A stretch of DNA of 9,787 nt from positions 1 to 9,787 of the forward strand of contig JAEXPL010000051.1 in NCBI GenBank assembly GCA_023446865.1, written 5' to 3'. The DNA comes from Verrucomicrobiota bacterium (GTDB lineage Bacteria; Verrucomicrobiota; Verrucomicrobiia; Opitutales; Opitutaceae). The notes beneath the pieces were generated by a model, which was not told the DNA's origin, did not search any database, and saw nothing but the letters and a program-made list of their open reading frames with translations. Made by a program: the position numbers and the translations under genes. Positions 1 to 5,618 of this stretch are shown here, in pieces; within the stretch, counting starts at the first letter, position 1, and every line of letters starts with the position of its first letter.

Positions 1-61
1 CCTCGCACTTGCTGGCGAGGATGCGTTCGATCAGTTTCTTCGCGTTCGTTGTATTAAGCAT
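1..61 (-). CDS. Partial N-terminus of an unidentified protein (tentative)
   Basis: An ATG on the minus strand at 61-59 opens a frame that runs without a stop off the left edge, giving 20 residues that begin MLNTTNAKKLIERIL. Codon use is mixed but acceptable for this genome (CTG, ATC, CGC, CTC, GCC, AGC, AAG), and the peptide reads like an amphipathic helix rich in Lys, Leu and Ile. No Shine-Dalgarno sequence precedes it; a strong stem-loop (64-101) ends two bases before the ATG. I do not recognise the family, and 20 residues are too few to assign one. The frame is also open for a long way upstream of the ATG, so the start is not fixed by a stop. It could equally be a chance frame. Confidence 0.4.
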   Translation of the reverse strand, partial: MLNTTNAKKLIERILASKCE

Positions 62-63
62 AG

Positions 64-101
64 GGCCGACAGGTTGGACGTTCTCGTCCCGCCTGTCGGC
101 C
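64..101. repeat. Strong stem-loop, 10 + 5 bp
   Basis: The arms GGCCGACAGG (64-73) and CCTGTCGGCC (92-101) are perfect inverted complements. Inside them GGACG (76-80) pairs with CGTCC (85-89) around a TTCT loop, with two-base bulges on each side. No T-run follows on either strand, so it is not a classical intrinsic terminator. It lies directly in front of the tentative minus-strand start at 61 and would fold in that gene's leader RNA. It may be part of a dispersed repeat. Confidence 0.7.
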
Positions 102-197
102 TCATGGCATCTACGGGGTGAGCATGCCGGCGAGTAGGGCCGGGCTGTGACGGGCCGCGGTGGACGCGAGCCGCAGGGGACGGCCCGGGGCGTTGGC

Positions 198-216
198 GTC
201 CAGTCGAAGACTGGAC
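198..216. repeat. Perfect 8-bp stem-loop with GAA loop
   Basis: GTCCAGTC (198-205) and GACTGGAC (209-216) form a perfect stem around GAA. The right arm runs straight into the second copy of the CTACGGG...GAGCATGCCG motif at 217. There is no T-run, so termination is unlikely. It lies 70-88 bases before the phosphatase start and could be in its leader, or could be part of a repetitive element. Confidence 0.7.
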
Positions 217-285
217 CTACGGGAGGAGCATGCCGCGCGAGGGCCGCGAATTTGAGTTTCCAGCTGCGGGCGCATACCGCTTCCT

Positions 286-1110
286 GTGCACGTGCCAGAT
301 TCTCCTTCCTCCGAACTCACCGCTCGCATCGCCGCCGGCCGCAAGGCCGTGATGGCCCAGGTCGCGTTTTTCCACGCCCAGTTCGGCCGCGCCGCGAGCC
401 ACTGGAAACACGACGGCTCGCGGGTGACCGAGGCCGATCTCGCCATCTCGAAGGCGATCTTTGCGGAGCTCGGTGCGGCGTTTCCGGGCGACGATCTCTT
501 CAGCGAAGAGCTGGCGGTGGGCGAGAATCCCTTTCCGCGGAAGAGCCGTTGGTCTTGGGTGCTCGACCCGATCGACGGCACCAACAACTACGCGCTCGGT
601 GTGCCGGTGGTGGCGATTTCGCTCGGACTGCTGTGCGACGGCGAGCCGGTCTACGGTTTCCTCTACGATCTCGGGAGGCGCGGGCTGTTTCATGGCGGGC
701 CGGGGTTGGGCGCTTGGGAGAACGACGAGCGGCTCGAGCCGAAGTTCGGGCGCAGCGGGCGGCACGAGCGGATTGTCGCCACGCACTCGCCGGTCGACCC
801 GCGTTATCTGCCGCTGGCGACCACGATCCTCACCGAGTACAAGCTGCGTGGCTTTGGCAGCGGGGCGCTGCACCTGACCTACGCCTCGCTCGGCATGATC
901 GACGTGTGCCTGGATTTCACCGTGAAGGTGTGGGACATCGCTGCGGCGACCGCCATCGCGCGGGCGACGGGGGCGAAGATGCATTTCTTCAACCAGTCGC
1001 CATTCCCGCTGCAGCAATTCGACCTGAAGATGAAGCCGCTCCAGTACTGCGCCGGCAGCCCGGAGGCGATCGATGGCATCATCGCGTTGGTGAAGAACGT
1101 CCGGCCCTGA
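286..1110 (+). CDS. Inositol monophosphatase family phosphatase
   Basis: The 274-residue product is a normal length for the inositol monophosphatase (IMPase/SuhB/HisN) fold, Mg-dependent enzymes that cleave small sugar or polyol phosphates in the cytoplasm. Visible signatures are DGSRVTEADL (43-52), the metal-binding SEE (73-75), the core motif DPIDGTNNY (94-102, with D94 and D97 as ligands) and the C-terminal VWDIAA (215-220, D217). All expected metal ligands are present. The substrate cannot be read from sequence: inositol phosphate, histidinol phosphate or another phosphoester are all possible. The start is uncertain. A stop at 253-255 bounds the frame, and the only starts before an internal ATG at 352 are GTG at 286 and GTG at 292, neither with a clear ribosome binding site. 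The next gene, Nudix, is convergent with a 57 bp gap and no obvious terminator. Confidence 0.9.
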   Translation: MHVPDSPSSELTARIAAGRKAVMAQVAFFHAQFGRAASHWKHDGSRVTEADLAISKAIFAELGAAFPGDDLFSEELAVGENPFPRKSRWSWVLDPIDGTNNYALGVPVVAISLGLLCDGEPVYGFLYDLGRRGLFHGGPGLGAWENDERLEPKFGRSGRHERIVATHSPVDPRYLPLATTILTEYKLRGFGSGALHLTYASLGMIDVCLDFTVKVWDIAAATAIARATGAKMHFFNQSPFPLQQFDLKMKPLQYCAGSPEAIDGIIALVKNVRP

Positions 1111-1167
1111 GCAGCGGGTTTCTGGCTCTCTTCGCTCGTCCCTCGACCCTCGGCTGGAGCGATTGGC

Positions 1168-1677
1168 TCAGGTTGGTTTCGCTCCGGGCAGCACCTGCTC
1201 AACCACGACATCAAGTTTCTGCGACGGGTGACAGTCGGCACGGAGGGCGACGAAGCCGTCGCGGTGCTGGTCCCAGATCGGCCAGAGCGCCTGGCGGTCG
1301 GTCTCGGGCAGCGGGAGCTTCTCGATGGCGGCGCGGGAGAAGAAACCGAAGCGCCCCTCGGTGATGTGAGGCGGCAGGGCGTCGATCGGCACGCGGCAGC
1401 GGAAGAGGAACATGAGCCAGTGGCTCTGTCCCTCGTAGGCTTTCTCTGCGATCATCGAGAAGAGGTGGAGGTCGCGCTCGGCGACGATCGAAAGGCCGAT
1501 CTCTTCGCCGACCTCGCGCGCGGCGCACTCGAAGGGCGACTCGCCGGTGGGCATCTCCAGCTTGCCGCCGATGGGGCTCCAGAGGCCGGCGTTGGGCGCC
1601 TTCGCGCGTTCGATGAGCAGGAGATCGCCGGCGCGGTTTTCGACGAAGACGAGGACGCTGATCTTGTAGGGAAGCAT
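1168..1677 (-). CDS. Nudix hydrolase
   Basis: A 169-residue cytoplasmic protein with a Nudix fold, a family that hydrolyses nucleoside diphosphates linked to another group (damaged nucleotides, NDP-sugars, dinucleotides) using Mg or Mn. The Nudix box occupies about residues 37-62: GGKLEMPTGE then SPFECAAREVGEEIGL, with the catalytic REVGEE at 54-59. The first part of the box carries two extra residues (MPT in place of a single P) relative to the textbook spacing G-x5-E. The N-terminal strand (YKISVLVFVENRAGDLLLIER) and the WSPIGGK approach to the box are typical. The start is ATG at 1677 (MLPYKIS); the frame stays open far upstream, across the whole gpmI antisense strand, but protein-like sequence begins here. 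No ribosome binding site is visible. It is divergent from gpmI. The substrate is unknown. Confidence 0.9.
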   Translation of the reverse strand: MLPYKISVLVFVENRAGDLLLIERAKAPNAGLWSPIGGKLEMPTGESPFECAAREVGEEIGLSIVAERDLHLFSMIAEKAYEGQSHWLMFLFRCRVPIDALPPHITEGRFGFFSRAAIEKLPLPETDRQALWPIWDQHRDGFVALRADCHPSQKLDVVVEQVLPGAKPT

Positions 1678-2217
1678 GGCGGAGCCGGATGGATGGGCGG
1701 GCGGAGAGTTGGCGGAAGCTGGGGCGGTGGGAAGTGCGAAGTTGGCGGCGACGCCGGGGCGAAGGCTGTGAATGCCGGCGCGGTCGCGACGACCGGAAGC
1801 GGCGCGACCGACTGGAAGAGCGATCGGGCGGCAGTGCTCACCAATTGGGTTTCGGCTGGCGAGGGGCTGGGCGGCTACACCTCCGCCACCGCCTCGTTGG
1901 TCGACACCGTTCCCTTCTCGGCGCCGATTTTCGATGGCGGCGACGATTCCGCCTTGAGGGGCGGCACATTGTCCTTCGCGCGACCGTCGTCGGGCGCGGG
2001 GGGGATGGCTTTCGCAGGCGCGACGCTCGCAGCATGCCGGCGGCCGGGGCCGGTGCACGGTGAACGGTGGACTGTGCACGGTGGACGGTGACCGGTGGGC
2101 GGTGCGCGGCTGGGCCCGCCATACCCGGGTCCGGACCATCCCGTTTTTTGCTTCCTCCGGGCGGGCCGGCCGGTTTGCTGGTCCGGTTTCGCCCAACGCC
2201 TTCAACCAACATCGACC
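1678..2217. other. 540 bp divergent intergenic region
   Basis: This gap separates the minus-strand Nudix gene from plus-strand gpmI and must carry both promoters, but I cannot point to convincing -35/-10 pairs. It holds an eight-unit heptamer array (2051-2106), an AGCATGCCGGCG site (2031-2042) that repeats the motif at 121-132, and a minus-strand stretch at about 1875-2030 that has coding-like composition but no start codon. Short GC palindromes lie at 2120-2190. Open frames crossing the whole gap on both strands are extensions of neighbouring frames and show no recognisable protein. Confidence 0.6.
2051..2106. repeat. Heptamer tandem repeat, 8 units of CGGTGNN
   Basis: Eight consecutive 7-base units read CGGTGCA, CGGTGAA, CGGTGGA, CTGTGCA, CGGTGGA, CGGTGAC, CGGTGGG and CGGTGCG. 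The first five bases are constant except for one G-to-T change in unit four, while the last two vary freely. Because seven is not a multiple of three and the array lies outside any gene, it is not a protein repeat. It lies 112-167 bases upstream of gpmI. Its role is unknown: it may be a slippage-prone short repeat or a protein-binding array. Confidence 0.85.
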
Positions 2218-3801
2218 ATGTCCAGCAACCGTAAGCCCGTGCTCCTCGTCATCCGCGACGGCTGGGGGTTCAACCCCCACCCTGAGCAGGACAAGTACAA
2301 CGCCGTGAAGCTCGCCCGCACCCCGTGCGCGGACTGGCTCGAGGCCAACTACCCGAAGTCGCTCGTGGCTGCCAGCGGCCTCGACGTGGGTGTGCCGGTG
2401 GGCGTGATGGGCAACAGCGAGGTCGGCCACCAGAACATCGGTGCCGGCCGCATCGTGAACCAGGAGATCGTGCGCATCACCAAGGCCCTCAAGGAAGGCG
2501 AGATCGAGACCAACGACGTCTGGCAGGCCGCGATCAAGCGCGTGAAGGAACGCGGCTCGAAACTGCACTTCATGGGCCTGTGCTCCGACGCCGGCGTGCA
2601 CGCTCTGCTCGAGCACCTCTACGGCTTCCTCGAGCTCGCGAAGAAGGTGGGCTTGAAGGACAACGTCTTCGTCCACGCCCTCATGGACGGGCGCGACACC
2701 CCGCCGAAGAGCGGCCTCGACTTCATGAAGCAGCTCGACGCCAAGCTGGCGGAGATCGGCGTGGGCCGGGTCGCCAGCGTTTGCGGACGCTTCTGGGCGA
2801 TGGACCGCGACAACCGCTGGGACCGCGTGAGCAAGGGCTACTTCCTCCTCACCGGCCAGAAGGCCGACGCCACCGCGAAGAGCGCGGTCGAGGCCGTGCA
2901 GGCCTACTACGACAAGCCGCTCAGCGAGACCCAGCAGGGCGACGAGTTTGTGGCCCCCACCTGGATCGTCGGCGCCGACGGCAAGCCGGTCGCCTCGATC
3001 GGGGACGGCGACGCGGTGGTCTTCTTCAACTTCCGCGGCGACCGTCCGCGCGAGATCGCCCGCGCCTTCGCGGAGGAGAACTTCAAGGAGTTCGAGCGCG
3101 GCAAGAAGCTCGACCTGTTCTTCGCCGGCCTCACCGAGTACCAGAAGGGCCTGCCGATCGAGGCGATCCTCAAGAAACCCGCCAAGATGAAGAACATCCT
3201 CGGCGAGTGGGTGAGCAAGAACGGCAAGACGCAGTTCCGTTCGGCGGAGACGGAGAAGTTCCCCCACGTGACCTTCTTCTTCAACGACTACCGCGAGGAG
3301 CCGTTCCCCGGCGAGGAGCGCGGCCTGGCCGCCAGCCCGAAGGTCTCCACGTATGATCTCGCTCCCGACATGTCGGCGGCGAGCGTCACGGTGATCGCGC
3401 GCGACGCCATCACCTCCGGCAAGTACGACCTGCTCGTCATCAACTACGCCAATCCCGACATGGTCGGCCACACCGGCTCGGTGCCGGCGGCGGTCCGCGC
3501 CTGCGAGGCGACCGACCTCGGCGTGGGCGTGCTCGTGGAGGCGGTGCTGAAGATGGGCGGCAAGGCCGTCGTCTGCGCCGACCACGGCAACGCCGAGCAG
3601 CTCTGGGACCCGGAGATCAACAGCCCCCACACCGCGCATACGCTCAACCTCGTCGAGGTGTTCGTGGCCGGCGAGGGCTTCTCGAAGCAGACCAAGATGC
3701 GCAGCGGCGGCCGCTTGGCCGACATCGCCCCGACGCTGCTCAAGCTCATGGGTCTGCCGCAGCCGCCGGAGATGACCGGCCAGTGCCTCTTCGAGGCCTG
3801 A
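2218..3801 (+). CDS. gpmI: 2,3-bisphosphoglycerate-independent phosphoglycerate mutase
   Basis: Interconverts 3- and 2-phosphoglycerate in glycolysis and gluconeogenesis, using two Mn ions and a phosphoserine intermediate. The 527 residues match the usual 510-530. Motifs in order: DGWG (14-17, metal ligand D14), GNSEVGH (65-71, nucleophile S67), HALMDGRDTPP (153-163), GRFWAMDRDNRWDR (190-203), NFRGDR (271-276), TEYQKG (306-311), NPDMVGHTG (412-420, ligands D414 and H418), CADHGN (453-458, D455 and H456) and HTAHT (471-475). All active-site residues I can check are present. The start ATG at 2218 matches the family N-terminus; the frame is open further upstream but that extension is not protein-like. 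No Shine-Dalgarno is visible. The gene stands alone with a strong terminator 27 bp after the stop. Signature wording such as GVMGNSEVGHQ in place of the common GQMGNSEVGHL marks a divergent bacterial subgroup. Confidence 0.97.
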   Translation: MSSNRKPVLLVIRDGWGFNPHPEQDKYNAVKLARTPCADWLEANYPKSLVAASGLDVGVPVGVMGNSEVGHQNIGAGRIVNQEIVRITKALKEGEIETNDVWQAAIKRVKERGSKLHFMGLCSDAGVHALLEHLYGFLELAKKVGLKDNVFVHALMDGRDTPPKSGLDFMKQLDAKLAEIGVGRVASVCGRFWAMDRDNRWDRVSKGYFLLTGQKADATAKSAVEAVQAYYDKPLSETQQGDEFVAPTWIVGADGKPVASIGDGDAVVFFNFRGDRPREIARAFAEENFKEFERGKKLDLFFAGLTEYQKGLPIEAILKKPAKMKNILGEWVSKNGKTQFRSAETEKFPHVTFFFNDYREEPFPGEERGLAASPKVSTYDLAPDMSAASVTVIARDAITSGKYDLLVINYANPDMVGHTGSVPAAVRACEATDLGVGVLVEAVLKMGGKAVVCADHGNAEQLWDPEINSPHTAHTLNLVEVFVAGEGFSKQTKMRSGGRLADIAPTLLKLMGLPQPPEMTGQCLFEA

Positions 3802-3828
3802 GATTCCCACGACAGAGTGTTTTCACGG

Positions 3829-3858
3829 CGGCGGTCCCCAGGGACCGCCGTTTTTTTT
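3829..3858 (+). terminator. Intrinsic terminator after gpmI
   Basis: A 9-bp perfect stem, CGGCGGTCC (3829-3837) with GGACCGCCG (3842-3850), closes a CCAG loop and runs directly into eight T's (3851-3858). This is a textbook Rho-independent terminator, 27 bases after the gpmI stop. It also means the next gene needs its own promoter. Confidence 0.95.
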
Positions 3859-3893
3859 CCGGCGCCGGAGAAAAGCGCAGGGTTGCCAAGTCA

Positions 3894-4343
3894 ATGGTAG
3901 GTAAACAACATGCAGGCATGGTACCCCGGCCCCTCCTCCCCGTGCTGGTGTTCTGTGCAGCCCTCGACTTGGCAGTAGCCGCGCCCGAGAACGGACGCAG
4001 CGGCAATTTCGATCGCCCGCAGGCATCGGCGATAATCCAGAAGACAATCACCGTCGAAGTCCTCACGCCCGACGGGGCGTGGGAGCTCAAGATCGAGGAA
4101 GTTCGTCAGGTGGGAAAGGAACTCTGGGTCTTTGCCAAGGTCGCGCGGCCCGAAGGTGCGATCGGCGCGATGATGAAATCCGCCGCGAGCGACCAGATCA
4201 GCGGGCGTTTCCCCGACGTGGCGACCAAGACCTTCATCGTCGGCAAAACCTGGACATGGCAGAACGACGAGCCGGTGACCTGGCTCACCAGCTCCGCCGC
4301 ACTCGACCGGCGCCGTCAGGGCCAACGTCTCTGGCGCCGCTGA
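3894..4343 (+). CDS. Small exported protein of unknown function
   Basis: I do not recognise this 149-residue protein. The N-terminus has a positively charged start and a hydrophobic stretch (LLPVLVFCAALDLAVAA, about residues 14-30) ending in AVAA followed by PENG, which fits a Sec signal peptide cleaved near residue 30. There is no lipobox at the cysteine (LVFC). The mature part of about 119 residues looks like a beta-rich domain (TITVEVLTPDGAWELKIEEV, LWVFAKV, TKTFIVGKTWTWQN) with four tryptophans before a basic tail ending QRLWRR. The start is either ATG 3894 or ATG 3918, eight codons in; neither has a good ribosome binding site, and 3918 gives the tidier signal peptide. Any start before 3859 would lie in or before the gpmI terminator and is rejected. 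The gene is flanked by two strong terminators, so it should be transcribed alone. Confidence 0.75.
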   Translation: MVGKQHAGMVPRPLLPVLVFCAALDLAVAAPENGRSGNFDRPQASAIIQKTITVEVLTPDGAWELKIEEVRQVGKELWVFAKVARPEGAIGAMMKSAASDQISGRFPDVATKTFIVGKTWTWQNDEPVTWLTSSAALDRRRQGQRLWRR

Positions 4344-4371
4344 GCGCACTCCCCGGTCCTTCCTCTTGCGA

Positions 4372-4396
4372 CCGCCCCGGCCCGGGGCGGTTTTTT
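4372..4396 (+). terminator. Intrinsic terminator after the exported protein gene
   Basis: CCGCCCC (4372-4378) pairs with GGGGCGG (4384-4390) around a GGCCC loop, followed by six T's (4391-4396). It lies 28 bases after the stop at 4343, a standard Rho-independent terminator that separates the exported protein gene from the deaminase gene. Confidence 0.93.
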
Positions 4397-4471
4397 CGCG
4401 CCCGGCGCCGGTGGCGAGAAAGGCGTTGAGTCGCGCCGTGGGCGGCAAATGCTCGCGGCACGACTCCCGCC

Positions 4472-4963
4472 ATGCCGCGCCGCCCGAAATCCACCCCCGT
4501 CCCGAGCCCCATCGATCTGATCGCCACGGCGATCGGGCAGTTCAAGGAGCGGCCGTCATGGGACGAGTATTTCATGGCGACGGCGCACCTCATCGCGTCG
4601 CGCTCGCCCTGCGACCGGCTGCACGTGGGCTGCGTGATCGTCTCCGCCGGCGAGCGCAGCAACCGCCTCGTGGCGGCCGGCTACAACGGTTTCCTCCCTG
4701 GCACGCCGCACGTCTCCCGCGTGCGCGACCAGCACGAGCAGGGCACGGTCCACGCCGAGCAGAATGCCATTGCCGACGCCGCGCGGCGCGGCAGCAGCCT
4801 CGACGGCTGCATCGCGTACGTGACCCATTACCCGTGCATCAACTGCGCGAAGATCCTCGCCGCGGCCGGCATTCGCACGATCAAGTTCCACAGCGACTAC
4901 CACAACGACCCGCTCGTGCCGCTCGTCATCGGCGACGCCGGCGTCGTGCTGGTGAAGCTGTGA
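4472..4963 (+). CDS. dCMP deaminase family protein (ComEB-like)
   Basis: A 163-residue zinc-dependent deaminase of the cytidine/deoxycytidylate deaminase fold, predicted to convert dCMP to dUMP for dTMP synthesis in the cytoplasm. The zinc site is complete: HAEQNAI (94-100, ligand H94 and proton-shuttle E96) and PCINC (121-125, ligands C122 and C125). HVGCVIV (51-57) and GYNGFLPG (70-77) match the nucleotide-binding parts of dCMP deaminases rather than those of free-cytidine deaminases or tRNA adenosine deaminases. The start is ATG 4472, with no clear ribosome binding site, 76 bases after the preceding terminator. It is probably the first gene of a short run with the YqgE-like gene (70 bp gap) and the acidic protein gene after it. 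A related but different substrate remains possible. Confidence 0.9.
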   Translation: MPRRPKSTPVPSPIDLIATAIGQFKERPSWDEYFMATAHLIASRSPCDRLHVGCVIVSAGERSNRLVAAGYNGFLPGTPHVSRVRDQHEQGTVHAEQNAIADAARRGSSLDGCIAYVTHYPCINCAKILAAAGIRTIKFHSDYHNDPLVPLVIGDAGVVLVKL

Positions 4964-5033
4964 GGGCGGCGGGCGATTTTCGCGCTGGCGCCGGCTGCGA
5001 AACCGGGCCTGTTTCACGCTCCGTCCATCGGCG

Positions 5034-5591
5034 ATGAGAGAACGAGGCAACAAATCCGAGTGGCTGGCCGGTTCGCTGTTGCTGGCCCATCCGAAGCTGC
5101 GCGATCCGAACTTCGCGCGGACGGTCGTGCTGATGTCGCTCCACAACGCCGAGGGCGCGATGGGCGTGGTGCTCAACCGCCCGATGGGGAAGACCCTCGC
5201 CGACCTCGGCCCGGAGTTCCGGCGCAGCGAGCTGGCCAAGGTGCCCGTGTATTGCGGCGGCCCGGTCAACCCCGAGCAGCTCATCCTCGTGGCCTGGCAG
5301 ACGACCTCGCTCGACGGCACCTTCAAGCTCTACTTCGGCCTCGACCCGGACAAGTTGCGCGAACTCATGGGCGAGACGGCCCTGGAGGTACGCGCCTTCC
5401 TCGGTTACTCCGGCTGGACGGGCGGCCAGCTGGAGAACGAGATGAAACAGGACACCTGGCTGGTCTCGCCGGTGCCGGCCGAGCTGCTCGGCCGGCTCGA
5501 GGGGCTGGACCTCTGGAAGCGGATCGTCGGCGGCCTGAGCCTCGAGTGGCGGGTCATCGCCGACGAGCCCGAGGACCCGAGCCAGAACTGA
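5034..5591 (+). CDS. YqgE/AlgH family protein (UPF0301)
   Basis: A 185-residue soluble protein, the full length of the YqgE/AlgH (DUF179) family. Clear hallmarks are GSLLLAHPKLRDPNFARTVV (13-32), GAMGVVLNRP (41-50), YCGGPV (73-78) and FLGYSGWTGGQLENEM (122-137) followed by QDTWLV. The family is widespread in bacteria. AlgH was named for an effect on alginate production in Pseudomonas, but the biochemical role is unsettled, and in many bacteria the gene sits beside ruvX (yqgF), which is not seen here. The start is ATG 5034 (MRERGNKSEW), without a visible ribosome binding site. It lies 70 bp after the deaminase gene and 27 bp before the next gene on the same strand, so co-transcription is likely. 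Confidence 0.93.
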   Translation: MRERGNKSEWLAGSLLLAHPKLRDPNFARTVVLMSLHNAEGAMGVVLNRPMGKTLADLGPEFRRSELAKVPVYCGGPVNPEQLILVAWQTTSLDGTFKLYFGLDPDKLRELMGETALEVRAFLGYSGWTGGQLENEMKQDTWLVSPVPAELLGRLEGLDLWKRIVGGLSLEWRVIADEPEDPSQN

Positions 5592-5618
5592 CCCGCCTTC
5601 CGCCCCCCCCTTTCACCG

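Larger units (their letters stand above)
62..285. other. Gene-free region with hairpins and a repeated motif
   Basis: This 224 bp stretch between the left-edge fragment and the phosphatase gene holds no convincing gene; the open frames crossing it are shadows of the GC-rich phosphatase gene. It contains two stem-loops (64-101 and 198-216), each followed by a related motif of the form CTACGGG-N-N-GAGCATGCCG (starting at 111 and 217) and then a GC-rich run containing AGGGCCG. This hairpin-plus-motif layout, seen twice, looks like a dispersed intergenic repeat. No clear sigma-70 promoter is visible, although the phosphatase promoter should lie here. Confidence 0.6.

Noticed and set aside
147..1364. 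A 405-codon plus-strand frame across the phosphatase gene
   Set aside because: It is an Arg-rich shadow frame without motifs; the phosphatase frame carries the DPIDGT and WD signatures.
2120..2190. Short palindromes (for example ACCCGGGT) and a T6 run near 2143 as a terminator or promoter
   Set aside because: The stems do not sit next to the T-run and no -35/-10 pair with acceptable spacing could be placed.
2095..2217. N-terminal extension of GpmI to 2095
   Set aside because: The 41 extra residues show no family similarity, while the usual GpmI N-terminus starts a few residues after ATG 2218. The extension also begins inside the heptamer array.
1168..3810. An 880-codon open frame on the minus strand that covers the entire antisense of gpmI and ends in the Nudix protein
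   Set aside because: The part opposite gpmI is low in complexity (rich in Ala, Leu, Arg, His, Val) as expected from the complement of GC-rich codons; gpmI on the plus strand has every family motif. Only the last 169 codons, the Nudix protein, are real.
3783..3893. Longer start of the exported protein at 3783, inside the end of gpmI
   Set aside because: It would place the gpmI terminator, including its T-run, inside the coding sequence and bury the signal peptide.
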